This document shows, piece after piece, positions 26,787 through 35,552 of a DNA stretch of 64,000 nt (positions within the stretch are counted from its first letter, which is position 1; each line of letters opens with the position of its first letter). A program made the position numbers and the translations under genes. The notes under the pieces are model-generated. The model searched no databases and had not been told where the DNA came from. It saw only the letters and a list, made by a program, of their open reading frames with translations. Source of the stretch: Pegethrix bostrychoides GSE-TBD4-15B (lineage in GTDB: Bacteria > Cyanobacteriota > Cyanobacteriia > Elainellales > Elainellaceae); the NCBI GenBank assembly GCA_019359155.1, contig JAHHHV010000085.1, positions 1-64,000 on the forward strand, in the 5' to 3' direction.

Positions 26787-29264
26787 TTAATGAGTTAGCT
26801 TCAATCTCTCATGCTTCTGGCGTTTGAGGAAATCTTCGAGCGCAAACTGATTCAGCGGCTCGGCAAAAAAGTAGCCCTGCCCTGCCTGACAGTCGAGGGC
26901 GCGCAGCTGGGCGAGCTGTTCGGCGGTTTCGATGCCTTCGGCCACGGTCGCGATATTGAGGCTTTGAGCCAGCCGCACAATCGAGCGGACGATCTCGCTG
27001 TTTTTGGAATCTTCGGGCGCAGCGCTATGCTGGCCGCTCGATGCACTGGGCTTTAGCGCTCTGACAAACGTGCGGTCAATCTTCAGCACGTCTACCGGGA
27101 AATGATGCAGATAGCTGAGCGAGGAATAGCCCGTGCCAAAGTCATCTAGGGCAATCCGTACGCCCATCTGCCGCAGCCGAGCCAGCGCCGCAGTTGCCAA
27201 ATCGGTCTGCTCAAGTACGATTGTTTCGGTGATTTCCAGCATGATCTGATGCGGTGACAGACCCGTTTCTTGGAGCAGCGTTTCCAGATAGTCTACGCCG
27301 TCCGGCTGCGCCAGATGCTTGCCCGACAGGTTAAGACTCAGCCGCAGATCGGGGTAGAACTGCCGCCACTGGGCGATCTGATGGCAGGCTTGCCGCACCA
27401 CCCAGCGCTCAATCGGCAGGCTGCATCCCACATCTTCGGCCATCTGAAGAAACTGCGCTGGAGCCAGCAGTCCTCGCTTAGGGTGATGCCAGCGCACCAC
27501 GGCTTCTAGCCCCCAGAGCTGACCGCTGGCCAGCGCCACAATCGGCTGATAGTAGACGCGGAGCTGCTGCCGTTCAATCACTTGGCGCAGATCAGTTTCA
27601 AGCTCGCGCTTGGTGAGGATCTCGGCATACATGGCTCCATCAAAAATCACGTAGTTGCCGCGCCCCCGCGACTTGGCGCGATACATGGCAATATCGGCCT
27701 GGGTTAACAGCTGGCTAAACGGCATTTCAGCAGAGGTGGTGATGGCAATTCCCAGGCTTGTGCCAATCTGAATCGCCTGACCGCAGAGATGAAATGGCTG
27801 ATGCAGCGCGATCAAAATCCGGTCGGCCACCTGCTCTGCTTCGGTGAGGTCGCTGGAAACGAGCAAGATCGCAAACTCGTCGCCGCCTAGTCGCGCCAGC
27901 GTGTCTGCCCGCCGAATGCAGGCTTGGAGCCGATCGGCTACCTGTACCAACAGCTCGTCTCCCGCATCGTGACCCAGCATGTCGTTGATCGGCTTAAAGC
28001 GATCCAAGTCGAGGTAGATCAAGCCCATTTGGTCGAGCCGCTGGGTGCTGAGCGTTTCTTGACCCACGGCATAGAGCCTGCGCCGATTTGCCAGTCCGGT
28101 CAGTGGATCGGTAAAGGCCAGCCGCTCAATTTCTGACTCATAGAGCTTGCGGCTAGTAATATCTCGCCCCACCGACTGAATTTCCACCACCTGACCTCTG
28201 GGGCTAAGAATCGCTCGGTCTGTCCACTGCTGCCAGCGCTGCTGCTGGTCGGCGGTAGCGGTCAGCCGCTCGGAGAACTGCACCGGATGAGCCGCGCTGA
28301 GAGTGGAGATCTGCGAGAGCAAGGCGGGCAGCTCTGACTGGGGCACCAGATCAAACAGGTTCATCTGCTTGAAGTTTTCGGCCTGAAACCCAAAAGCATC
28401 GGCATAGGCCTGGTTCGCGAAGGTGAGCGAGCCGTCGTAGCGAAAGCGGCAGATCATCTCCATTTGGTCTTCGACAATGGCGCGATAGTGAGACTCGCTG
28501 GCTTTGAGTGCATTGCGGTTGCGGCGCAGCAAGGCCATCAGCCCCAGCGCCACGCCAGTCATGATGCTCATCGCAAAAATCGAGTTTTGAATCTGATCAT
28601 AGGCTCCGTTAGCGCGCATCAGCTCTGGCAGCATTGCTGAGACCCCAATCACCCAGACCTGGCTGTGCGGCGTGTCGCTCAAGGTGACCGGACTCCAGAC
28701 CGCAATCTCATGACCGCTATCACGGGTCAACGGCTCCCACCAGGGGGCAGAGTCACGCGCCCGCTGCGGATTCCAGATATACCAACCCTTACCCTCTCGC
28801 CCCTGCATGACGGCTTGAGTCATCTCTTCGTAGTGCCCAGCGCCGTGCTGCCGCTGGATCGCAAAAATTAGGGCAAGGCTCTTACCTTGGTATTCGGCTG
28901 GAAAGTCAGGACTTTGATCGAAGACCACCGCAGTGGGTGAATAGACCCAGACCCGACCCGACCCGACGGTTTGAATCGGTTTAATAAAATTATTGAGTAT
29001 CTCTTGCTCAACTTGCTCTGTGAGTGGGGCAGCAGCTGCATTGGGGTCGTCTGGCCGGCCTCGCTGCTGGCTGGCTCGGTTCACATAGATGCGAGCCGCA
29101 CGCGCTGCGCTGCGCGTCACCTCAAGCTGCGCTGCCTGATAGGTCTGAATGGTGGCAGTTTCTAAGCTTTGACTCTGAGCCACCACGGTAGACCAACCGC
29201 AGCCAATCAGCAGCAGGGGCAATGCGCTGAGAGAAAAGCCAGTTCGACGTTTTTTCAAGTTCAT
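26787..29264 (-). CDS. Membrane sensor with PAS, GGDEF and EAL-like domains
   Basis: 825 residues. An N-terminal helix is followed by a periplasmic sensor region of about 200 residues (Cache-like or DUF3365-like, uncertain) and a second helix near 230 (IFAMSIMTGVALGLMALL). Then PAS (about 260-370), GGDEF with RLGGDEFAILL near 461 and EAL near 586. The EAL signature reads EAV in GLEAVVRWHHP, while the metal motif DDFGTGYSSL is intact. Cyclase activity looks possible; phosphodiesterase activity is uncertain. It lies 9 bp after the ClC stop on the same strand, with a second GGDEF-EAL gene upstream, so this is a c-di-GMP signalling pair. Confidence 0.95.
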   Translation of the reverse strand: MNLKKRRTGFSLSALPLLLIGCGWSTVVAQSQSLETATIQTYQAAQLEVTRSAARAARIYVNRASQQRGRPDDPNAAAAPLTEQVEQEILNNFIKPIQTVGSGRVWVYSPTAVVFDQSPDFPAEYQGKSLALIFAIQRQHGAGHYEEMTQAVMQGREGKGWYIWNPQRARDSAPWWEPLTRDSGHEIAVWSPVTLSDTPHSQVWVIGVSAMLPELMRANGAYDQIQNSIFAMSIMTGVALGLMALLRRNRNALKASESHYRAIVEDQMEMICRFRYDGSLTFANQAYADAFGFQAENFKQMNLFDLVPQSELPALLSQISTLSAAHPVQFSERLTATADQQQRWQQWTDRAILSPRGQVVEIQSVGRDITSRKLYESEIERLAFTDPLTGLANRRRLYAVGQETLSTQRLDQMGLIYLDLDRFKPINDMLGHDAGDELLVQVADRLQACIRRADTLARLGGDEFAILLVSSDLTEAEQVADRILIALHQPFHLCGQAIQIGTSLGIAITTSAEMPFSQLLTQADIAMYRAKSRGRGNYVIFDGAMYAEILTKRELETDLRQVIERQQLRVYYQPIVALASGQLWGLEAVVRWHHPKRGLLAPAQFLQMAEDVGCSLPIERWVVRQACHQIAQWRQFYPDLRLSLNLSGKHLAQPDGVDYLETLLQETGLSPHQIMLEITETIVLEQTDLATAALARLRQMGVRIALDDFGTGYSSLSYLHHFPVDVLKIDRTFVRALKPSASSGQHSAAPEDSKNSEIVRSIVRLAQSLNIATVAEGIETAEQLAQLRALDCQAGQGYFFAEPLNQFALEDFLKRQKHERLKLTH

Positions 29265-29492
29265 GTGAGTTGAGAGTGAAACTGAGAGCCTCTAGCGCCA
29301 CGAAACCAGCGAGTCTCTAGACCAGAATCAATATCAGAATCAGAATCATTTTGACAGAGCTGATCAAGCGAAGTTGACCGGAGCTAAATTCACAATCAGG
29401 AAACACAGAAGCTTGGATGCTCAGTTGTTAGGCTGAGCCTAGAGAAAATGGCTGGCTTGATTTGGACTAACTTGATTTGACCTTAATCTAGC

Positions 29493-32216
29493 TCAGCACT
29501 GCGTCAAGTTGCGCCGTTTCTGGCTGGTTTCTGGCGGTAGCGTCGTCCCACCAATGAGCATGGCAGCAATTTTGCTAGCTTCAACAGGCCGAGAAAACAG
29601 AAATCCTTGGATTTGCTCACAGCCAATCTGCCGCAGCAGCTGGAGCTGGGTTGCGGTCTCGACTCCTTCTGCCACAGTCGTCATCCCCAGCTTATGCGCT
29701 AGAACCACAATTGCCTCCACAATTTCTAGGTTATCTTGAGTCGGCTGTAGCCGTTGAATAAAGGAACGATCAATTTTTAACGTGTCGATTGGGAAACGGT
29801 GTAGATAACTCAGCGAAGAATAGCCCGTACCAAAGTCATCAATGCTGAGCTGAACACCAAATTGCTTGATCCGCCTAAGTTTTGCCTTGGTTGCTTCACC
29901 AGTATTTATAAAAATGCTCTCGGTAATTTCCAGCTTCAGGTTTTCAGGAGAGAGTCCTGTACGTGCAAGCGTTTGCTCCAGAGATTCTAGAAAATCGGCC
30001 TGAAAGAACTGCCGACTCGAGAGATTGACGCTTAGAGTTAGAGCGGCACAGCCTGCAAACTGCTGCTGCCAGCGCTGCATTTGAACGCAAGCCTGATGCA
30101 GCACCCATTCGCCCAAGCGCACAATCAGTCCAGTTTCTTCGGCAATCGGAATAAATTCGGCGGGCGAAACCCAGCCCTGCGTCGGATGATGCCAGCGCAG
30201 CAGCGCCTCAAATCCGGCAATTCGGCAGCTGTGAATCTCGATGATGGGCTGGTAGTAGATCTTCAGCTCTTGCTGCTCAATGGCTCGCCGCAGGTCGGTT
30301 TCGAGCTGAAGTCGGGTAACGGCCTGCGTATGCATCACTGCATCAAACAGCTCGTAGCTAGCCTTGCCGTTGGCTTTAGCCCGATAGAGCGCAATATCGG
30401 CATTCCGCAAGAAGCTCTCCGGCTGCGCGCCGCCATTCGTGCTAATGACAATGCCAATGCTGGTGCTGATAAACACCTCGTTGCCGCTGATGTTAAACGG
30501 CTTTTGCAACTCATGAGAAATTTGGTTGGCGAGCTGCGTTGCATCTTGAATATCCTGGATCGGATCCAGCAGAATCACGAATTCATCGCCGCCAAATCGA
30601 GCGATCACGTTGTTGTCAGCGAGCCGATCTGCTATGGCTTGATGTTTTATGACAATAGCCTGAAGCCGTTGGGTGACAGCAACCAACAGCTGATCGCCAA
30701 TCAGATGTCCCAAACTGTCGTTGACCAGCTTGAAATAGTCTAGATCGAGAAACAGTATGGCGAAGCAATAGCTGCTCTGTTGGCTGGCCTGTTGGCCGAT
30801 CTGTTGGCTGCTCTGTTGACTGCTCCAGTCGCTGCTCCAGTCAGAGCTTTGGCTCAAGAAATAATCGCGGCGAGCAATTGCCTCGCGGAGCTGTAGCCGG
30901 AAGGCTGTTTGATTCAGCAGACCCGTGAGCGGATCGTGATGGGCGTTGTATTGCAGGGCGTTGAACGAGAGCTGAAGCTGTTCAGCCATATGGTTAAATG
31001 CTCCGGCCAGCAGGGCGAGTTCACCGAATCGGGACGGCGGCAAATGCTGATTCCAGTGACCTTTGGAGAGGGCATCTGCCGCTGAGATCACGCCTGAGAT
31101 TGGCCGAACTAGACGCTGAGCTGTCCAGAGGCCAATCAAGGTAGAAACTGCTAGCGCCCCCAAACAGAGCCAGACCGTGGTGCGGGTGTTGGCGTTGATC
31201 GTTTCCATAAAATCTGCCTCTGGCACCGTCACGACCACGAGCCAATCCAAACCCTGCTGATCTTGAAACGGCATCACCTGCAAAAACTGCCGCTCACCTG
31301 CCAGCTCAAACTCAAGCTGCTGAGGCGCGTTAATTTGATCAAGCCGCCGAAATGTCTGGCCGAGGAACTGAGCAGTCTGACTCACGAGTAGATCGCTAGA
31401 CTGGGTAGCCAATAGCCTTTCTGGCTCTTGCGTTTTGGGGTCAAGCCGAAAGGGCTGCTGAGGCGTTGAGGTGGCGACAAGCGTGCCGTTTCGCTCAATG
31501 ATGAAGGTCTGTCCGGTTTTGCCAACGTGAATTTCCGACAGAAATTCGCTGATGCTGGTCAATGTCAGCTCTGCATCCGCCACGCCCAGCAGCTGCCCCT
31601 GCGCGTCATAGAAGGGCTGATCAGCAGAAATCACTAGCCGCTGCGGATTAATCGTCACGTAGGGTTCTTGCCAGACTGACCGACCGGCCTTGACTGCCGT
31701 CTGATACCAGGGTCGCCGCCGATGATCGTATTTGGCATCAACGGTTTGTGAAACAATCTGGTCTTGGGCATCTAGGATGCTGTCTGTGAGGCCACCTTCC
31801 GGGTTCCAGAGGCTGAGAATGCGTCGCCCCTCTTCGTCGTAGGCAATGCCTGCATAGCTCGGCGTTTCGGTGGCGAGCGTGATGCCGCTGAGCTGGCTAA
31901 ACTGCCGGAGTTGAGCGGCCAGCTGCTGTTGAATGAGCTTCTGGTTGTCTAGATCTAGCATCCCCAGCCGCAGCGCATCGACGTTAACCTGATTGACTAG
32001 GGGCGCAATTCGGAGATGGTCGCTGAGCTTTTGCTGAATCCGGGCGGCCACTTCGTTGCGGAGCTGGCTGGCCAGATCGTTCACGGCTTTCTGGCCGTTT
32101 CGCAGCGAAATCCAGCCCGTCAGGCTGACGACAACAAAGATCTGCATCACAAAAGGCACCACCAGCAAAAAGCTGAGGGGCAGGTTGCGGATTGAAACTC
32201 CACGGTTGTTTGGCAT
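29493..32216 (-). CDS. dCache-HAMP-GGDEF-EAL c-di-GMP signalling protein
   Basis: 907 residues. Membrane helix at about 15-40 (LLVVPFVMQIFVVVSLTGWI), dCache extracellular sensor (about 45-335, with DAKYDHRRRPWYQTA), second helix (about 345-365), HAMP (about 365-420), GGDEF (RFGGDEFVILL near 544) and EAL (GFEALLRWHHP near 670, DDFGTGYSSL). Both catalytic signatures are intact, so both c-di-GMP synthesis and hydrolysis are possible. A glutamine/serine-rich insert of about 30 residues (454-484) interrupts the GGDEF domain between the DPLTGLLN motif and FLDLDYFK. It is encoded by short DNA repeats and is unusual. The 5' leader carries alternative hairpins. Confidence 0.96.
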   Translation of the reverse strand: MPNNRGVSIRNLPLSFLLVVPFVMQIFVVVSLTGWISLRNGQKAVNDLASQLRNEVAARIQQKLSDHLRIAPLVNQVNVDALRLGMLDLDNQKLIQQQLAAQLRQFSQLSGITLATETPSYAGIAYDEEGRRILSLWNPEGGLTDSILDAQDQIVSQTVDAKYDHRRRPWYQTAVKAGRSVWQEPYVTINPQRLVISADQPFYDAQGQLLGVADAELTLTSISEFLSEIHVGKTGQTFIIERNGTLVATSTPQQPFRLDPKTQEPERLLATQSSDLLVSQTAQFLGQTFRRLDQINAPQQLEFELAGERQFLQVMPFQDQQGLDWLVVVTVPEADFMETINANTRTTVWLCLGALAVSTLIGLWTAQRLVRPISGVISAADALSKGHWNQHLPPSRFGELALLAGAFNHMAEQLQLSFNALQYNAHHDPLTGLLNQTAFRLQLREAIARRDYFLSQSSDWSSDWSSQQSSQQIGQQASQQSSYCFAILFLDLDYFKLVNDSLGHLIGDQLLVAVTQRLQAIVIKHQAIADRLADNNVIARFGGDEFVILLDPIQDIQDATQLANQISHELQKPFNISGNEVFISTSIGIVISTNGGAQPESFLRNADIALYRAKANGKASYELFDAVMHTQAVTRLQLETDLRRAIEQQELKIYYQPIIEIHSCRIAGFEALLRWHHPTQGWVSPAEFIPIAEETGLIVRLGEWVLHQACVQMQRWQQQFAGCAALTLSVNLSSRQFFQADFLESLEQTLARTGLSPENLKLEITESIFINTGEATKAKLRRIKQFGVQLSIDDFGTGYSSLSYLHRFPIDTLKIDRSFIQRLQPTQDNLEIVEAIVVLAHKLGMTTVAEGVETATQLQLLRQIGCEQIQGFLFSRPVEASKIAAMLIGGTTLPPETSQKRRNLTQC

Positions 32217-32601
32217 GTAAGGTTGAGAGGAGCGCAGGAACCTGATGACTTGTTCAAGTCATCGCATCAAGTCATCAGCCCTAGCCTGGTAAATAGCCGA
32301 CCAGAGAACAGCGAAAAACCACAGATCAGCGCCGCTGAGCGACACTCAGCGGCGGATGAATCTAGCTACCGACCGAGTAAATTGGTCTAGCTTAGCTCAG
32401 TATACACACGGGGATTGCCAATCCAGTCAGATGCATCGCCAGTGCAAATTCATACTGATACTCGAAGATACTAAAAAATTAGTGGAAAACTCGGGGGGAG
32501 TGGAGCGCTGTCCACTGGCTAAAGTTGATTTTAAGCCAGTCTACCTCTCTAGCGTTCAATGGCATTTCTGTAGCGCTGAAGTTTCTACTGAGCTGAAGTT
32601 T
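32217..32601. other. Intergenic region with two hairpin structures
   Basis: 385 bp with no credible coding sequence. It contains the alternative hairpins at 32242-32278 near the GGDEF-EAL start, and a GC-rich 10-bp stem with a 5-nt loop at 32330-32354 (cgccgctgag / ctcagcggcg). On the minus strand that stem is followed after about 10 nt by a short T run, so it may terminate the 148-aa gene. Nothing else is recognised. Confidence 0.5.
32242..32278 (-). promoter_or_regulatory. Mutually exclusive hairpins in the leader of the GGDEF-EAL gene
   Basis: On the + strand, ctgatgacttg (32242-32252) can pair either with caagtcatc (32255-32263, 9-bp stem, 2-nt loop) or with caagtcatcag (32268-32278, 11-bp stem). 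The element ends 26 bp before the start codon of the minus-strand gene, so it would lie in its mRNA leader or serve as a dimer operator. Confidence 0.5.
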
Positions 32602-33048
32602 CTACTGAGATGCCAAATCACCTGACTGCAGAGTTTGCCAGTCTTGCCGAAGATGCTCGCCCCATTTTTCGGCTAACTCTAGATCCGTAAAGGGAATCTG
32701 CATAGCCCCATCGTGAAGCTGAAGTTCGAGCGCAATCGGCTGATTGCCCGCCTTGATTGCTGCTGTAGAGTCTCCTAGCCCAATCGCTTGGCCGCCGAGC
32801 CGCAGCCGAATTGCCTCCACCTGACTCAGCGTCACCGACTGGAGTTCGACTGGCCCGCGTCGCGTCGGCTTACCCCAGACCAAATCGCCGCCCTTTTGAC
32901 CCAGAGCCGCATAGATGTCGTACTTGGCGTGGTCAAACGGCTCTGCCCAGATCCGGTAGGCTTCTAGCTTTTGATATTCGTTCCAGCCCGCCCAGGCCAG
33001 CCAGCAAAATACGCCCAGCAGCGGTAGCCAGAGCAATCCTCTTGTCAT
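32602..33048 (-). CDS. Conserved cyanobacterial hypothetical protein, single membrane helix
   Basis: 148 residues. The N-terminal hydrophobic helix (LLWLPLLGVFCWLAWAGW) is followed by a soluble beta-rich domain (DLVWGKPTRRGPVELQSV, then VEAIRLRLGGQAIGLGD), possibly periplasmic or lumenal. The tail is helical. Not recognised by function. ATG start at 33048. It is divergent from the ferrochelatase-like gene across 150 bp. The normal length and clean frame support a real gene. Confidence 0.8.
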   Translation of the reverse strand: MTRGLLWLPLLGVFCWLAWAGWNEYQKLEAYRIWAEPFDHAKYDIYAALGQKGGDLVWGKPTRRGPVELQSVTLSQVEAIRLRLGGQAIGLGDSTAAIKAGNQPIALELQLHDGAMQIPFTDLELAEKWGEHLRQDWQTLQSGDLASQ

Positions 33049-33199
33049 AAAATTTGAGTCGGTTTCAAACTATCTATTTGCACTCTATCGCCTAGTCTCA
33101 GCCTTTTTACAGATCAAGACAGATTTTTGTCATCTCCTAGCTATCCCCTGGAGGGGGATGTTACCCTAAGTTCATGAGAAGGTTCACAATATTGCAGAG

Positions 33200-34408
33200 G
33201 TGCCCGTGGTTGCAACTCCCGAAAAACAACAGCTAGCAGGCGCTCAAACGCCTGATTCGCCTCAGTCTGCCCCGTCAGAGCGGATTGCCGTTTTGCTGAT
33301 GGGCTACGGCGAAGTCGAAAGCTACGAAGACTTTGCTAACTATAACGAGCAGGCGCTTAACCTGCTGACCGCCAAATTTGCCCCCGTCCCCACCTGGATC
33401 TATCCCAGTCTGGCCAAGCTGCTGGCCATGTTTGACCTGCACGAATGGCAGCATCAGCACGGCAACTTTATCTCGCCCCACAACGCTATCTTTGAACGGC
33501 AGCGGGCTGGCATCGAGCAGCACTTGCAAGAGCGCTGGGGTGAGCGAGTGCAGGTGTTCAAAGCGTTCAACTTTTGCGCGCCGTTCCTGCCGGATCAGGT
33601 GCTGGCTGAGGTCAAGGCGGCTGGCTTCGACAAGATTTTGATCTATCCGCTGCTGGTCGTAGACTCGATCTTTACCAGCGGCATTGCCGTTGAGCAGGTG
33701 AACAAGGCACTCACCGCCATGTCCGGTGAATCTGAGCATTGGGTAAAGGGGCTACGCTATATTCCCTCGTTCTTTGACCGTCCGGCCTATCTGGATCTGA
33801 TGGCGCAGATGGTGGAGGAAAAAATTACCTCGGATCTGGCGGCAGCGCATCTGCCCTCGCAGATTGGGATTGTGCTGATGAACCACGGTTGTCCACATAA
33901 GGCCAAAGGCTTCACCTCGGGGATTGACGAAAGCCAGAAGCTCTATGATCAGGTGCGCGACCGCTTGATTGCGCGCTATCCGCTGATTTCGGTGGGCTGG
34001 CTAAATCACCAAACGCCTTTGATCGACTGGACGCAGCCCAACGCTGATCTGGCCGCCAAAAATCTGATTGACCTAGGGGCAACGGCGCTGCTGTTCATGC
34101 CGATTGGCTTTGCCACCGAAAATCACGAGACGCTGCTGGATGTTGACCATATTATTCATGGCCTTCAGCGTAAGCGTCCGGATGTCACCTACGTTCAGAT
34201 GCCCTGTGTCAACGATCGGCCTGAGTTTTTGGCAATGGCGGCAGACTGGGCAGATGCCCAAATTGCGGAGCTGCTTTCTGAGCAGGCGCTTTCAGTGAAT
34301 CGAGCGCTGGCTGCACAGGGGCACAGTCACGATCACGGACATGCTCATGATCACGGGCACAGCCATGATCACGAGCACAGCCATGATCACGCTGGACATC
34401 ATCACTAA
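33200..34408 (+). CDS. Ferrochelatase-family (HemH/CbiX-like) protein with a histidine-rich tail
   Basis: About 402 residues. After a variable first 25 residues, the chelatase fold starts (IAVLLMGYGEVESYEDF) with two similar halves, the second around IGIVLMNHGCPHKAKG and LLFMPIGFATENHETL. The conserved His and Glu of class II chelatases are plausible in MNHG and ENHE. The last 35 residues are a (HD/HG/HS) repeat with about 15 histidines, likely a Ni/Co/Zn/Fe store or delivery site. It is not the usual HemH with an LHC-like tail, so it may chelate another metal or act as a chaperone. GTG at 33200 or GTG at 33206; AGAGG at 33196 suits the second. It ends at a strong terminator. Confidence 0.8.
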   Translation: MPVVATPEKQQLAGAQTPDSPQSAPSERIAVLLMGYGEVESYEDFANYNEQALNLLTAKFAPVPTWIYPSLAKLLAMFDLHEWQHQHGNFISPHNAIFERQRAGIEQHLQERWGERVQVFKAFNFCAPFLPDQVLAEVKAAGFDKILIYPLLVVDSIFTSGIAVEQVNKALTAMSGESEHWVKGLRYIPSFFDRPAYLDLMAQMVEEKITSDLAAAHLPSQIGIVLMNHGCPHKAKGFTSGIDESQKLYDQVRDRLIARYPLISVGWLNHQTPLIDWTQPNADLAAKNLIDLGATALLFMPIGFATENHETLLDVDHIIHGLQRKRPDVTYVQMPCVNDRPEFLAMAADWADAQIAELLSEQALSVNRALAAQGHSHDHGHAHDHGHSHDHEHSHDHAGHHH

Positions 34409-34432
34409 GAAAGAGACTGGCGGAGAGCAGTA

Positions 34433-34475
34433 AGCGCGGGTTTGGAGAGCAATTTCCAAGCCCGCGCTAATTTTT
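34433..34475 (+). terminator. Rho-independent terminator after the ferrochelatase-like gene
   Basis: 14-bp stem (34433-34446 with 34455-34468, one G-T pair), 8-nt loop, then aattttt. It stops + strand transcripts before the convergent response regulator gene. Confidence 0.85.
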
Positions 34476-34485
34476 ACGATCCCCA

Positions 34486-35214
34486 CTAAACCAGACCAGA
34501 GCGCAGCGCCACGACCGCCGCCTGCACCCGATCATCAACTGACAGCTTGTTCATAATTGAACGCACGTGACATTTGATTGTGCTGAGGCTGAGATAGAGC
34601 GTTGCCGCAATTTCGGGGTTGCTCTTGCCCTCTACCACGAGCCGCAGCACTTCGAGTTCGCGGCCTGAGAGCGGGCTAGAACCCTGCGCCATTGGCTTCA
34701 GGTAGCCCAAGACGCGGCGAGCAATCTGCGGATCGAGATAGATAGCGCCCTCTTGGGCTGAGCTAATCGCCACCTGAAGCTGATCGAGCTTTGTGCCCTT
34801 GACGCAGTAGGCATCGGCACCGCTGGAGAGTGCGGCCATCATTTCGTGATCAGCGGTATGTGAGGTCAGCATAATCACAGGCATCTGCGGCCATTCGGCT
34901 TTGATCTGACGGGTGGCGGCAATGCCGTCGAGCTGCGGCAGGCCAATATCCATCAGCACCAAATCCGGCTGGAGCTGTCGCGCTGCTTCAACACCCGCAT
35001 AGCCATCTGTGGCTTGCCCGACAATCGTAAACTGCGGATAATCTTCAAAAAACTGCTCCAAGCCAAGCTGCATCACCAGGTCATCTTCCACCACCAACAG
35101 GCGGCTGAGGCTAGATGTGGTGGAACTTGTGGCCGAACTGAGGTGTGAACTAGAGGTCAGATTAGAGGCCAGACTCGGAATCAAATCTGGCTTGGACGCA
35201 GATTGAGTCAACAT
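34486..35214 (-). CDS. NarL/LuxR-family response regulator
   Basis: 242 residues from ATG 35214, chosen for its ggaggt Shine-Dalgarno seven bases before. A serine/threonine-rich linker (1-35) is followed by the receiver domain: RLLVVEDDLVMQ acidic pocket, phospho-acceptor Asp in LVLMDIGLPQLDG, and VIMLTSH. The LuxR-type helix-turn-helix follows (SGRELEVLRLVVEGKSNPEIA, then LSTIKCHVRSIMNKLSV). It binds DNA once phosphorylated. The histidine kinase on the opposite strand, 340 bp away, is the likely partner. The intergenic region has a 12-bp triple repeat. Confidence 0.95.
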   Translation of the reverse strand: MLTQSASKPDLIPSLASNLTSSSHLSSATSSTTSSLSRLLVVEDDLVMQLGLEQFFEDYPQFTIVGQATDGYAGVEAARQLQPDLVLMDIGLPQLDGIAATRQIKAEWPQMPVIMLTSHTADHEMMAALSSGADAYCVKGTKLDQLQVAISSAQEGAIYLDPQIARRVLGYLKPMAQGSSPLSGRELEVLRLVVEGKSNPEIAATLYLSLSTIKCHVRSIMNKLSVDDRVQAAVVALRSGLV

Positions 35215-35333
35215 GGTTATACCTCCATGCGTCAGAGATTCAGGCGCTGCACAACCGCCCAAACCTCACTGTATGTCAGACGCTATAGCAGAATGGCAGC
35301 TCAGTCTTCACCCGATTGGATAGTTTAGGCTGC

Positions 35334-35369
35334 CTGAGATTTGCCCTGAGATTTGCCCTGAGATTTGCA
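35334..35369. repeat. Three tandem 12-bp repeats between the divergent regulator and kinase
   Basis: ctgagatttgcc at 35334-35345, 35346-35357 and 35358-35369 (last base differs). The position midway between the divergent two-component genes makes a regulator-binding site possible. Confidence 0.9.
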
Positions 35370-35552
35370 GGGCGATCAAAGTGACCAACTGGGTGAAGAC
35401 GGCTTTGAACGCGGCTGCTAGATTGGCCTACAAACGCTCCGTCTGACGGTTTCTCTGAGGGTAGGTTGAGTCAATCTTCTTGCCCTCTTCCCCTTCAATC
35501 TGGTTAATCTGGCAGCTAATTCAGCATTTCTACTATTCTGCGAGGCAATCCT

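Noticed and set aside
32356-32625. Short plus-strand frame between the GGDEF-EAL gene and the 148-aa gene
   Set aside because: No Shine-Dalgarno, no recognisable protein pattern, overlaps the 3' end of a real gene.
33143-33159. Small GC hairpin (atcccc/ggggat) before the ferrochelatase-like gene considered as a riboswitch
   Set aside because: Only a 6-bp stem; no cobalamin, heme or other known aptamer elements.
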